Positions 1 through 6,936 of a DNA stretch of 10,505 nt are shown one piece after another. The position numbers were made by a program, and so were the translations under genes. The notes beneath the pieces are model-generated. The model did not search any database. It saw only the letters and a list, made by a program, of their open reading frames with translations, and had not been told where the DNA came from. Position 1 is the stretch's first letter; each line of letters opens with the position of its first letter. This DNA is from Anaerotignum sp. (GTDB lineage Bacteria; Bacillota; Clostridia; Lachnospirales; Anaerotignaceae): positions 1-10,505 of the forward strand of contig JAFRZQ010000240.1 of the NCBI GenBank assembly GCA_017442465.1, in the 5' to 3' direction.

Positions 1-1773
1 CTGAGACATGATCTGCCTCGTATCTGCGTGATGAACGATGACGGCACTATGAATGAACTGGCTGGCAGATTCTGCGGTATGGACAGAATGGAAGCTAGAA
101 AAGCCATCGTGGAACAGCTGAAAGAAGAAGGCCATCTGGTTGAGATCGAAGATATCAACCACGCAGTAGGCTGCCACGAAAGATGTCATGTTGCCATCGA
201 ACCCATGATCAAACTGCAGTGGTTCGTAAAAATGGATGAACTGGCAAAACCTGCAATGAAAGTATATCAGGATCAGGAACTGAGATTTGTTCCCGACCGT
301 TTTGGTAAGATCTATATGCACTGGCTGGAAAATATCCGCGACTGGTGTATTTCCCGTCAGCTGTGGTGGGGTCACAGAATCCCTGCTTACTACTGCGATG
401 AATGCGGTCATATCACAGTAGCAAAAGCACACCCCGGCAAATGTGAAAAATGTGGTTCTGAAAATATCAGACAGGACGAAGATACACTGGATACATGGTT
501 CTCCTCTGCGCTGTGGCCTTTCTCCACACTGGGCTGGCCCGAAAATACAGAAGAACTGAAACACTTCTATCCTACAAGCGTTCTGGTAACAGGTTACGAC
601 ATCATCTTCTTCTGGGTAATCAGAATGGTATTCTCCGGTATGGAACAGATGGGCGAAAGACCCTTCGATGACGTTCTGATCCACGGCCTGATCCGTGACG
701 ATCAGGGTCGTAAGTTCTCCAAATCTCTGGGCAACGGTATCGATCCTCTGGAAGTTATCGCAAACTACGGTGCTGACCCCCTGCGTCTGATGCTGATCAC
801 AGGCAACGCACCCGGTAACGATATGCGTTTCTACTGGGAAAGACTGGATAACTGCAGAAACTTCTGCAACAAGATGTGGAATGCTTCCCGTTTCGTAATG
901 ATGAACATGGAAGAAGAAGAACCTAAATTCCTTATGCTGACATCTGCAGATAAATGGATCCTGTCCAAAGTGAACACGCTGGCGAAAGACGTTCAGGAAA
1001 CACTGAGCAAATACGATCTGGGTCTGGCAGCACAGAAAGTATATGATTTCATCTGGGATGAATACTGCGACTGGTACATCGAAATGGTGAAACCTCGTCT
1101 GTACAACAAAGAAGACAGCACAAGAGCAGCAGCACTGTGGACTCTGAAGCAGGTTCTGATCAATGCGCTGAAACTGATGCATCCTTTCATGCCTTTCATC
1201 ACTGAAGAACTGTTCACAGCAATTCAGGATAAAGAAGAAAGCATCATGGTTTCTCAGTGGCCTGTTTACAGAGAAGAATGGAACTACAAAGAAAATGAAA
1301 TGGAAATCGACGCTATCAAGGAAGCGGTTCGTAACATCCGTAACATCCGTGCGGAAATGAACGTTGCACCTTCCAAGAAGGTTCATGTATTCGTTGTTTC
1401 CGAAAACGAAGAAGTTCGTAACATTTTCGAACATTCCAAAGTATTCTTTAAGACACTGGGTCACGCAAGTGAAGTAAGCGTACAGACAGACAAAGCAGGC
1501 ATTGGCGAAGACGCTGTATCTGTAGTGATCAAAGACGCTACAATCTACATGCCTCTGGCTGAACTGGTTGATTTCGCAAAAGAAATCGAACGTCTGGAAA
1601 AAGAAAAAGCAAAACTGGAAAAAGAAGTGGATCGCGTAGTGAAAAAACTGGCGAACCAGGGCTTCGTTGCAAAAGCACCTGCAAATGTAATCGAAGAAGA
1701 AAAAGCAAAAGAAGAAAAATATAAAGCAATGCTGGCACAGGTAGAAGAAAGACTGGCGCAGCTGAAAAAATAA
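1..1773 (+). CDS. valS: Valyl-tRNA synthetase, C-terminal part (5' end outside window)
   Basis: The reading frame is open from base 1, so the gene starts upstream and 590 C-terminal residues are present. Valyl-tRNA synthetases are about 880 residues, so roughly 290 residues with the HIGH motif are missing. The cytosolic enzyme charges tRNA-Val with valine and edits misactivated threonine. Visible in order are the last part of the CP1 editing domain (MNELAGRF and LQWFVKM segments), a four-Cys zinc ribbon (fragment residues C132, C135, C148, C151), the DTLDTWFSSALWPFS signature, the KMSKS loop as KFSKS (fragment residues 238-242), the anticodon-binding domain, and a Lys/Glu-rich C-terminal coiled coil (about 520-590) typical of ValRS. 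Leucine is almost always CTG, a bias expected of a highly expressed gene. The gene ends at TAA and is followed at once by a strong terminator. Identity is very secure. Confidence 0.97.
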   Translation: MRHDLPRICVMNDDGTMNELAGRFCGMDRMEARKAIVEQLKEEGHLVEIEDINHAVGCHERCHVAIEPMIKLQWFVKMDELAKPAMKVYQDQELRFVPDRFGKIYMHWLENIRDWCISRQLWWGHRIPAYYCDECGHITVAKAHPGKCEKCGSENIRQDEDTLDTWFSSALWPFSTLGWPENTEELKHFYPTSVLVTGYDIIFFWVIRMVFSGMEQMGERPFDDVLIHGLIRDDQGRKFSKSLGNGIDPLEVIANYGADPLRLMLITGNAPGNDMRFYWERLDNCRNFCNKMWNASRFVMMNMEEEEPKFLMLTSADKWILSKVNTLAKDVQETLSKYDLGLAAQKVYDFIWDEYCDWYIEMVKPRLYNKEDSTRAAALWTLKQVLINALKLMHPFMPFITEELFTAIQDKEESIMVSQWPVYREEWNYKENEMEIDAIKEAVRNIRNIRAEMNVAPSKKVHVFVVSENEEVRNIFEHSKVFFKTLGHASEVSVQTDKAGIGEDAVSVVIKDATIYMPLAELVDFAKEIERLEKEKAKLEKEVDRVVKKLANQGFVAKAPANVIEEEKAKEEKYKAMLAQVEERLAQLKK

Positions 1774-1786
1774 GCACTAAAAATCG

Positions 1787-1816
1787 AAAGCCAAGCTGGA
1801 AACAGCTTGGCTTTTT
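1787..1816 (+). terminator. Intrinsic terminator of valS, probably bidirectional
   Basis: A perfect 12-bp stem (1787-1798 with 1803-1814) closes a GAAA tetraloop and runs into TTTTTGTTT. It lies 13 bp after the valS stop. The opposite strand reads the same hairpin followed by a broken T tract (TTTCGATTTTT), so it can also end the convergent regulator gene whose stop is at 1819-1821. Confidence 0.93.
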
Positions 1817-1818
1817 GT

Positions 1819-2583
1819 TTATCTTTTTTTATAAATGACCAGTTCCGGATTTACACCGTTTGTTTCATAAGTACAGACGAGGATAAAGTCCATGTTTGCA
1901 GCGATGCCGAAACAGCGGTCGCCGCCGAATTCACATTCCAGCTGGGTTCCTAAATAAGTCGTGTTATCATCTAAAAACTTCATGGTTTTACCGTTTGGAA
2001 GCCTGTATTCAAGATTGATGTAACTGCCGACAAGGGCGTTGAGGGTTTCTACTTTTGGCATACCTTCGATGTGTAAAGCGTTGATTTCATCGATGAGCTG
2101 CTGCTTGAAGGCATCAAAATTTTCTTTATCGCCCAGTTCGGTGTATCGTTTCCAGTAATTCAGTTTCGGCAGAAGATCCTGCATATATGCTCGTACCTGC
2201 TCGGAAGAAAAGTTTTCGTTTGCCATATGTTCAGCACAGAAATCGACAAGATCATCCATGTTTTCATAGGTATATTCCCCATCCGTATAACACCATTTGC
2301 AGTATTCTTCATTGAAATGACCATCGGTTTCTTTGCTGATGTTGGAATCATCCAGAGGCATCCCACAGCACTGGCAGATCAGCTGTTGGGGAGAGCCGAG
2401 AAGGGTATTGATGGAGACATCAAATAGTTTTGAAAGGAGTTTCAGTGTTTCGGTATTTGGGATCGTATCACCATTTTCCCAGCGGGATACAGCCTGCCGG
2501 GTCACATGAACTTTTTCTGCAAGGGCATCCTGAGAAAGGTTACGTTTTGTTCGAAGTTCCAGAATAATATCTTTTGTTTCCAT
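1819..2583 (-). CDS. XRE-family regulator with zinc-ribbon domain
   Basis: The 254-aa protein has three parts. Residues 5-62 form an XRE/Cro-type helix-turn-helix, with the recognition region VTRQAVSRWENG at 27-38. Residues 69-145 match the 'putative zinc ribbon' family I know as Zn_ribbon_2: CQCCGMPL, then YCKWCYTDGEYT, then DFCAEHM, with likely zinc ligands among C70, C73, C95, C98 and perhaps C116/H119, ending in LLPKLNYWK. Residues 175-254 look like a small beta-rich domain that I cannot assign. A DNA-binding sensor is the natural inference; the ligand is unknown. The ATG at 2583 follows an AAGGTGGTG ribosome site. The gene is monocistronic, between its own promoter and the terminator shared with valS. 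Autoregulation is suggested by an inverted repeat over its -35 box. Confidence 0.9.
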   Translation of the reverse strand: METKDIILELRTKRNLSQDALAEKVHVTRQAVSRWENGDTIPNTETLKLLSKLFDVSINTLLGSPQQLICQCCGMPLDDSNISKETDGHFNEEYCKWCYTDGEYTYENMDDLVDFCAEHMANENFSSEQVRAYMQDLLPKLNYWKRYTELGDKENFDAFKQQLIDEINALHIEGMPKVETLNALVGSYINLEYRLPNGKTMKFLDDNTTYLGTQLECEFGGDRCFGIAANMDFILVCTYETNGVNPELVIYKKR

Positions 2584-2605
2584 TGTATTTCACCACCTTA
2601 TAAAA

Positions 2606-2634
2606 AATATAGCATAGTGGGAGCAGGCAGTAAA
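2606..2634 (-). promoter_or_regulatory. Promoter of the XRE/zinc-ribbon gene
   Basis: Read on the minus strand, a TTTACT -35 box (2629-2634) and a TATATT -10 box (2606-2611) are separated by exactly 17 bp. It sits between the upstream VOC terminator and the regulator's ribosome site, so it is the only obvious start for that transcript. Confidence 0.6.
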
Positions 2635-2644
2635 GCAACCTGCT
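2622..2644. repeat. Inverted repeat over the -35 box, candidate operator
   Basis: AGCAGG (2622-2627) and CCTGCT (2639-2644) are perfect 6-bp inverted arms around an 11-bp spacer. The spacer contains most of the -35 box, which ends at the spacer's inner bases. A second inverted pair, AGCAAC/GTTGCT (2634-2639 and 2645-2650), overlaps it. XRE repressors commonly bind such dyads, so autoregulation by the downstream gene is plausible. Short repeats like these can also occur by chance. Confidence 0.4.
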
Positions 2645-2662
2645 GTTGCTGTGAAACGAAAT

Positions 2663-2692
2663 AAAAAATCCAAGGCATTTGCCTTGGATTTT
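2663..2692 (-). terminator. Intrinsic terminator of the His-rich/VOC operon
   Basis: Read on the minus strand, a 12-bp stem (2692-2681 pairing with 2676-2665) with a 4-nt loop is followed by a run of six T. It starts 6 bp after the VOC stop codon and separates that operon from the XRE gene transcribed in the same direction. Confidence 0.92.
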
Positions 2693-2697
2693 GTTGT

Positions 2698-3069
2698 TTA
2701 TTTCATGCTGGGAGGAATGATTTCTAACCAGTAGTTGTCGGGATCATTGATGAAGTAGATACCCATTTCAGGATTTTCGAAGCAGATACAGCCCATTTCC
2801 TGATGTTTTGCGTGAGCTGCTTCATAATCATCGGCAACGAATGCCAGATGGAATTCGTTTTCACCCAGATTGTATGGTTCTTTTCTGTCTCTCAGCCATG
2901 TCAGTTCCAGTGTGAAGTCGGATTTGCCGTCACCCAGATACACCAGAATCCAGCTGCCATCGGGGGCTTCCTTGCGGCGTACTTCCTTCAGACCCAGTGC
3001 CGCTTCGTAGAATTTCATGCTTTTTTCCAGATCCAGAACGTTGTAGTTATAATGATTGAATGCAAACAT
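2698..3069 (-). CDS. VOC family protein, glyoxalase I (lactoylglutathione lyase)-like
   Basis: This 123-aa cytosolic protein is a two-module vicinal oxygen chelate protein of the usual glyoxalase I size. All four metal ligands of bacterial glyoxalase I can be placed: H6 (FNHYNYNV), E55 (FTLELTW), H74 (EFHLAFV) and E116 (NYWLEII). Their spacing is close to that of E. coli GloA (H5, E56, H74, E122). GloA isomerises the methylglyoxal-thiol hemithioacetal and prefers nickel. The absence of the long insertions seen in zinc-dependent enzymes fits that class, but the thiol cofactor here is not known, because many Clostridia lack glutathione. The ATG at 3069 follows AAGGAGGG (3076-3083), which overlaps the stop codon of the upstream His-rich gene. 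The two genes are therefore probably co-transcribed and translationally coupled. The exact substrate is inferred. Confidence 0.88.
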   Translation of the reverse strand: MFAFNHYNYNVLDLEKSMKFYEAALGLKEVRRKEAPDGSWILVYLGDGKSDFTLELTWLRDRKEPYNLGENEFHLAFVADDYEAAHAKHQEMGCICFENPEMGIYFINDPDNYWLEIIPPSMK

Positions 3070-3081
3070 TAGAATCCCTCC

Positions 3082-4647
3082 TTAGTGGTGATGATGGTGG
3101 TCATGGTCATGATGATCGTGGCCGCAGCCGCAGTCATGACCATGGTGGTGATGATGTTCATGATGGTGATCGTGACAGCCACAGTCGCAGTCATCGCCGT
3201 GATGGTGATGGTCGTGACCGCTTGCAATCGTAGACCAGCCGTGTTCGTTGAATACCATACCCACTTTATCTACGATGAGGACCTTCTGTTCTTCACTTGT
3301 TGCCTTGTCGATGGCTTCCATCAGCATATCCATCACATCATGGACGGAATAGATGGGAGGCAGAGCACCGGTCAGGTTCTGCATTGCCAGTTTTCTTGTA
3401 GGGGCAGGCAAAGTATCGAAATGATTTCTTGTTTTTGTGATGAAAGCTTTGAACAGTTCTTTCTTTTCTGCTTCTGTGGCAGGGGGCAGATCTTCGGGGA
3501 TATTGAAGTGGAACAGTTCGTCATTCAGGTCACCGAAGAAGCATTCGCGGATGAATTCTTCTGTCATCAGAACTTTCTTTGTATCATCGGAGAAGCCTGC
3601 GAAGGAGCCTGCTTTCTGCAGCAGTTCATATTCTTCTCTGCCGATGGCATTGGCTTTGTCAATAATAGGTTCCACGGCTGCTTCCAACTGTTCTGTCAGA
3701 GTGTCCAGATATGCTTCTTTTTCCGCAGCATCCAGTTCGCCTTCGATGAATTCACAGACGGTGTGGTACAGGTCGGCATAGGATGCACTGCCTTCTGTCA
3801 GGTCTTTGAAGGTATAGGAGAGATACAGGATCAGGATCAGAGAATTGATGTCATGCAGGATGCAGGAGAAATATTCCTCGATCTGTTCCAATACTTCATA
3901 CATTTCCTTCAGCTCTTCATAGAATTCGGAAAGCTCGTCGTCATTCATTTTGTGAGGCAGGACCATGCGTTTCTGACCGATCCATTCTGCCACTTCGGGG
4001 AAGTATTTGCCGTAAACGGGGTTTTCCTGAGGGCTGCAGAAGCCTTCAAAGGCTTTCAGAGAAGCTTCGATAAATTCCTTGCTTTCGCCTGCGAACGCAG
4101 CGGACAGGGACGCCTGTACGTTATCGTAGTATTTATCTCTTGTCATATACAGGGGCATACATTTCAGGATCTGCCCCATGTAGTTTTTCTGATCCAGCAG
4201 ATTTTCTGCACTTTCCATGAAGGCGTGGCAGTCCGCAAAGAAGAGAGACCATTCCACCTGCTTCTGGGAAATGCCGTCTTCTTTGTATTTACGAAGAGCT
4301 ACCTGATCGCTGACCAGTGTGGAGATGACATTCCACTGGGAGAAATAGCTGTAAACAGTTTCGTACATATCCAGCAGGCGTTTTTTCATGCCCATGCAGT
4401 CATTCAGGGCGTCCATGCGGCCGTCTGCATCGCCGTCCAGAATATCTTCCAGATCCAGCAGTGTTTTTGTAATTTCGCCTTTCAGTTCCTTTACATCTGC
4501 GGGAATTTCATAGGGCAGGGCCATGTCACCTTTTTCCACATCTTCCATGGTGCTCATGAGCATCAGGAGGAGAGAGCCGACAGCCTGCTGATAGATATAA
4601 TCCGCAGAGAGATTTTTTATTTTTTCTTCTAATGTGAGATTGGACAC
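3082..4647 (-). CDS. Uncharacterised helical protein with a His/Cys/Asp-rich metal-binding tail
   Basis: I do not recognise residues 1-476 of this 521-aa protein. They are acidic and appear mainly alpha-helical (amphipathic stretches near 190-260 and 300-345), with one short hydrophobic patch (about 268-279) that is not a convincing membrane span, and no signal peptide. Residues 477-521 are an extreme metal-binding tail: 24 His, 5 Cys and 9 Asp in 45 residues, including CDCGC, CGCG and two five-His runs. Similar tails occur on nickel, zinc or cobalt handling proteins such as HypB, SlyD, UreE and CooJ, so metal storage, delivery or buffering is the natural inference; the N-terminal function is unknown. 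The start is GTG at 4647, supported by AAAGGAG 8 nt upstream and by a promoter further up. The gene sits 12 bp before a glyoxalase I-like gene in one transcript. The tail is in frame up to the stop, so it is not a sequencing artefact of a frameshift. Confidence 0.88.
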   Translation of the reverse strand: MSNLTLEEKIKNLSADYIYQQAVGSLLLMLMSTMEDVEKGDMALPYEIPADVKELKGEITKTLLDLEDILDGDADGRMDALNDCMGMKKRLLDMYETVYSYFSQWNVISTLVSDQVALRKYKEDGISQKQVEWSLFFADCHAFMESAENLLDQKNYMGQILKCMPLYMTRDKYYDNVQASLSAAFAGESKEFIEASLKAFEGFCSPQENPVYGKYFPEVAEWIGQKRMVLPHKMNDDELSEFYEELKEMYEVLEQIEEYFSCILHDINSLILILYLSYTFKDLTEGSASYADLYHTVCEFIEGELDAAEKEAYLDTLTEQLEAAVEPIIDKANAIGREEYELLQKAGSFAGFSDDTKKVLMTEEFIRECFFGDLNDELFHFNIPEDLPPATEAEKKELFKAFITKTRNHFDTLPAPTRKLAMQNLTGALPPIYSVHDVMDMLMEAIDKATSEEQKVLIVDKVGMVFNEHGWSTIASGHDHHHHGDDCDCGCHDHHHEHHHHHGHDCGCGHDHHDHDHHHHH

Positions 4648-4681
4648 AAGAAGGACTCCTTTCGTTTTTAGATTAAATTTT

Positions 4682-4710
4682 ATTATAGCAAATTCTTGGG
4701 AAAAAGGGAA
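4682..4710 (-). promoter_or_regulatory. Promoter of the His-rich/VOC operon
   Basis: Read on the minus strand, TATAAT (4682-4687) is preceded by TGC, giving an extended -10 element. The -35 position (4705-4710, TTCCCT at 17 bp) is poor, as is common with extended -10 promoters. Transcription would begin about 25-30 nt before the GTG start codon. Confidence 0.65.
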
Positions 4711-4727
4711 CTTATTTATGGTATAAT
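4696..4727 (+). promoter_or_regulatory. Promoter of sfsA, divergent from the His-rich operon
   Basis: TATAAT (4722-4727) is preceded by TGG, again an extended -10. The nearest -35-like hexamer, TTGGGA (4696-4701), is 20 bp away and weak. The -10 elements of the two divergent promoters are only about 35 bp apart, so the promoters share their upstream DNA. Confidence 0.6.
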
Positions 4728-4748
4728 TGGCGGAAAGGAGAGATGTAT

Positions 4749-5438
4749 ATGGAATACGGAAAGATGGTCGAAGCCAGATTCCTGCGGAGGATCAACCGTT
4801 TCACGGCTTTTGTGGAGCTGAACGGGCAGGAAGAAATGGTACACGTAAAAAATACAGGCAGATGCAGGGAACTTCTTCTGGAAGGAGCAAGGGTTTTTCT
4901 GGAGGAAGCGGACAAAGAGGGGAGAAAGACGAAATATTCCCTGATTGTCGTTTACAAAGAAGGTACCCTGGTGAATATGGATTCTCAGGCGCCGAACCAG
5001 ATGGCGGCGGAAGCGATTGCAGGAGGGAAAATCACGGAAATTGGGGAAGTGGATTTTCTGAAACGGGAAGTGAAATACGAAAATTCCAGATTTGATCTTT
5101 TTTATCAGAAAGGGGATAAGAAAGGTTTCATCGAAGTAAAAGGCGTGACGCTGGAGGAAGAGGGCGTTGCAAAATTTCCTGATGCACCTACGGAGAGAGG
5201 GGCAAAGCACCTGAGGGAACTGATCAAAGCAAAAAAAGAAGGCTATGAAGCATCGGTGCTGTTTGTGATCCAGATGAAGGGAGTGAAAGAATTTCGCCCT
5301 AATGGGATAAGGGATGAAAAATTTACTGTTGCATTAAAAGAAGCAGCTGAGGCTGGTGTGGAAATTCTGGCTTATGATTGCTGCGTGCAGGTGGGGAAGG
5401 TATATATTGATAAAAAAGTGCCTGTAAATTTATCATAA
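4749..5438 (+). CDS. sfsA: SfsA family protein (sugar fermentation stimulation protein homologue)
   Basis: The 229-aa protein matches SfsA along its length: an N-terminal OB-like part with HVKNTGRCRELL (residues 32-43), VNMDSQAPNQ (75-84), then a nuclease-like core with SRFDLF (D116) and GFIEVKGVTL (E129, K131), resembling a PD-(D/E)xK site, then FPDAPTERGAKHLREL and VLFVIQMKG. In E. coli SfsA was described as a DNA-binding protein affecting maltose gene expression; its true role is unsettled and the nuclease-like fold is known from structures. I chose ATG at 4749 because AAAGGAG ends 8 nt before it. An in-frame ATG at 4743 would sit only 2 nt after that site. The gene is monocistronic, with its own promoter and terminator. 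Confidence 0.93.
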   Translation: MEYGKMVEARFLRRINRFTAFVELNGQEEMVHVKNTGRCRELLLEGARVFLEEADKEGRKTKYSLIVVYKEGTLVNMDSQAPNQMAAEAIAGGKITEIGEVDFLKREVKYENSRFDLFYQKGDKKGFIEVKGVTLEEEGVAKFPDAPTERGAKHLRELIKAKKEGYEASVLFVIQMKGVKEFRPNGIRDEKFTVALKEAAEAGVEILAYDCCVQVGKVYIDKKVPVNLS

Positions 5439-5444
5439 AAAAGG

Positions 5445-5479
5445 AAAAGAGAGAAAGCTGGAAAGCTTTCTCTCTTTTT
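5445..5479. terminator. Bidirectional terminator between sfsA and the DJ-1 family gene
   Basis: A perfect 15-bp stem (5445-5459 with 5464-5478) closes a GGAA loop and ends in TTTTT on the plus strand. The minus strand reads the same hairpin followed by TTTTCCTTTTTT. The two genes converge here, so it can serve both. Confidence 0.92.
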
Positions 5480-5515
5480 ATGGGAAGATGTTTATGAAAA
5501 AACAGATTGATCAGA

Positions 5516-6094
5516 TCAGATTTCCCATTTTGCACCCATCAGTTTTACAAATTCTCTTGTTACTGCAGAATCGCCGGGCCATGCGGGAGCTGTTACCAGA
5601 TTGCCGTCTACAACAGCTTCATTTACTTCAACGGGAACATATTCACCGCCAGCTAATGTGATATCGGGACCAACTGCGGGATATGCTGTTGCTTTTCTGC
5701 CTTTCAGAACGTTTGCAGCTGTCAGGATCTGAGGACCATGGCAGATAGCTGCTACGGGTTTATTTGCTGCGAAGAATTCCTGAACGATTTCAATTACTCT
5801 GGGTGTCAGTCTCAGATATTCAGGAGAACGGCCGCCTGTAATGAACAGACCTTCATAATCAGCTACGTTTACAGCATCGAAATCTGCTGTCAGAGCAAAG
5901 TTGTGACCTCTTTTTTCGGAATATGTCTGTTCGCCTTCGAAGTCATGAATTGCTGTACGGATCACATCGCCTGCTTTTTTATCAGGGCAAACAGCGTCTA
6001 CCTGATAACCCAGCATTTCCATTGCCTGGAAAGGTACCATTGTTTCATAATCTTCTGTAAAGTCGCCTGCTAACATTAATACTTTCTTTGCCAT
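5516..6094 (-). CDS. DJ-1/PfpI family protein
   Basis: The 192-aa protein has the class I glutamine amidotransferase-like fold of DJ-1/PfpI. Visible are the N-terminal AKKVLMLAGDFTEDYE with the acidic residue E14 of the active site, the GGRSPEYLRL segment (about 88-97) seen in the PfpI and plant DJ-1D branch, and the nucleophile elbow AAICHGPQ with C118 and H119. Family members have been reported as glutathione-independent glyoxalases (glyoxalase III), protein deglycases or peptidases; the deglycase activity is disputed, and I cannot choose between them. The chosen ATG (6094) has AAAGGAGG 8 nt upstream. A TTG at 6100 in frame is too close to that site. It has its own strong promoter and is divergent from the HAD phosphatase gene. 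Confidence 0.93.
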   Translation of the reverse strand: MAKKVLMLAGDFTEDYETMVPFQAMEMLGYQVDAVCPDKKAGDVIRTAIHDFEGEQTYSEKRGHNFALTADFDAVNVADYEGLFITGGRSPEYLRLTPRVIEIVQEFFAANKPVAAICHGPQILTAANVLKGRKATAYPAVGPDITLAGGEYVPVEVNEAVVDGNLVTAPAWPGDSAVTREFVKLMGAKWEI

Positions 6095-6164
6095 ACACAA
6101 TTCCTCCTTTGATATGTAAAAGTCGCAGCCTGAAAACGGCTGTGCAATGTTTTTTTATAAATAC

Positions 6165-6193
6165 ATTATAGACCTGTTGGAGAGAAATGGCAA
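6165..6193 (-). promoter_or_regulatory. Promoter of the DJ-1 family gene
   Basis: Read on the minus strand, TTGCCA (-35, 6188-6193) and TATAAT (-10, 6165-6170) are separated by exactly 17 bp. The leader of about 60 nt contains a short dyad, CAGCC/GGCTG (about 6126-6142), of uncertain meaning. Confidence 0.82.
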
Positions 6194-6229
6194 GAGGAAC
6201 GGTAAAAAAAACAAGGAAAACCGATATGA

Positions 6230-6258
6230 TTGAAATGGATATGGGAAAATGCTACAAT
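6230..6258 (+). promoter_or_regulatory. Promoter of the HAD phosphatase gene
   Basis: TTGAAA (-35, 6230-6235) and TACAAT (-10, 6253-6258), the latter preceded by TGC, are separated by 17 bp. Transcription should start near 6262-6265, only 12-17 nt before the ATG, so the ribosome site lies almost at the 5' end of the mRNA. Confidence 0.78.
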
Positions 6259-6277
6259 GAAAGCGGAGGTGGAGAGA

Positions 6278-6934
6278 ATGAGGGTTCAAGCGATATTGTT
6301 TGATTTGGATGGAACGCTGCTGGATACATTAGAGGATTTGGCAGACAGTGTAAATCATATTCTGGGGAAATACGGATTTCCTTTGCGGGAAAAGGAGGAG
6401 GTTCGCATATCTCTGGGAAACGGTTCGGAACGGCTGATGCGTGGCATGCTGCCACAGGATGTGAAGGAGGAAGCGTTTCAGAAATATCTTGCGGAGTATA
6501 AAGCCTATTATCAGACGCACATGGAGATAAAAACAGCCCCTTATGCGGGAATGATAGAGTTGTTGACAACGCTGCGGGAAAATGGAGTGAAAATCGGCGT
6601 GGTTTCCAATAAATTTGATGCGGCGGTAAAGGGGTTGTGTGAAAAGCATTTTCCTTTGCTGGTCGATGCGGCGGCAGGGGAAAGAGAGGCGGAGGGCGTC
6701 CGCAGAAAGCCTGCGCCCGATATGGTTCTGGCGGCGGCAAAGGCGTTGGGGGTGGATGCAGCGGACTGTCTGTATGTGGGGGATTCGGAGACAGATATCC
6801 TGACGGCGAAAAATGCAGGAATGGACTGTGTATCGGTGACATGGGGCTTTCGGGAGGAGGCTGTGCTGAAGGAGGCTGGCGCGGTCCATCTGGTACATAC
6901 GCCGCAGGAGCTGCGGGAGTTTATTTTGAAATGA
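6278..6934 (+). CDS. HAD hydrolase, phosphoglycolate phosphatase-like
   Basis: The 218-aa protein is a HAD subfamily IA phosphatase of the Gph/PGP type, expected to be cytosolic and magnesium-dependent. Motif I is ILFDLDGTLLDT (nucleophile D9, acid/base D11), motif II is VVSNK (S110), motif III is K144 in RRKPAPD, and motif IV is YVGDSETD (D169, D173). A helical cap lies between residues 16 and 85. Phosphoglycolate is the usual family assignment, but such enzymes often act on other small phosphates or on pyrophosphate. The ATG at 6278 follows GGAGG by 8 nt. The frame is open upstream to a TTG at 6230, but that TTG is the -35 box itself. Codon use is richer in GCG, GGG and TTG than in valS or tyrS, as expected of a less strongly expressed gene. 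Confidence 0.92.
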   Translation: MRVQAILFDLDGTLLDTLEDLADSVNHILGKYGFPLREKEEVRISLGNGSERLMRGMLPQDVKEEAFQKYLAEYKAYYQTHMEIKTAPYAGMIELLTTLRENGVKIGVVSNKFDAAVKGLCEKHFPLLVDAAAGEREAEGVRRKPAPDMVLAAAKALGVDAADCLYVGDSETDILTAKNAGMDCVSVTWGFREEAVLKEAGAVHLVHTPQELREFILK

Positions 6935-6936
6935 AG

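Noticed and set aside
3085..3222. Possible microsatellite or CRISPR-like repeat of ATG/GTG triplets
   Set aside because: The repetition comes from His codons (CAT/CAC) on the minus strand in a continuous frame; there are no regular spacers.
3085..4632. A 515-codon plus-strand open frame opposite the His-rich gene, starting with a Met/Val-rich hydrophobic stretch
   Set aside because: It is the reverse complement of the minus-strand gene, and its hydrophobic start is just the antisense of His codons. The minus-strand frame has a ribosome site, promoter, coupling to the VOC gene and a terminator; the plus frame has none.
6230..6277. 16-codon N-terminal extension of the HAD phosphatase
   Set aside because: The TTG start coincides with the -35 box; the ATG at 6278 has GGAGG at the right distance and gives the canonical motif I position.
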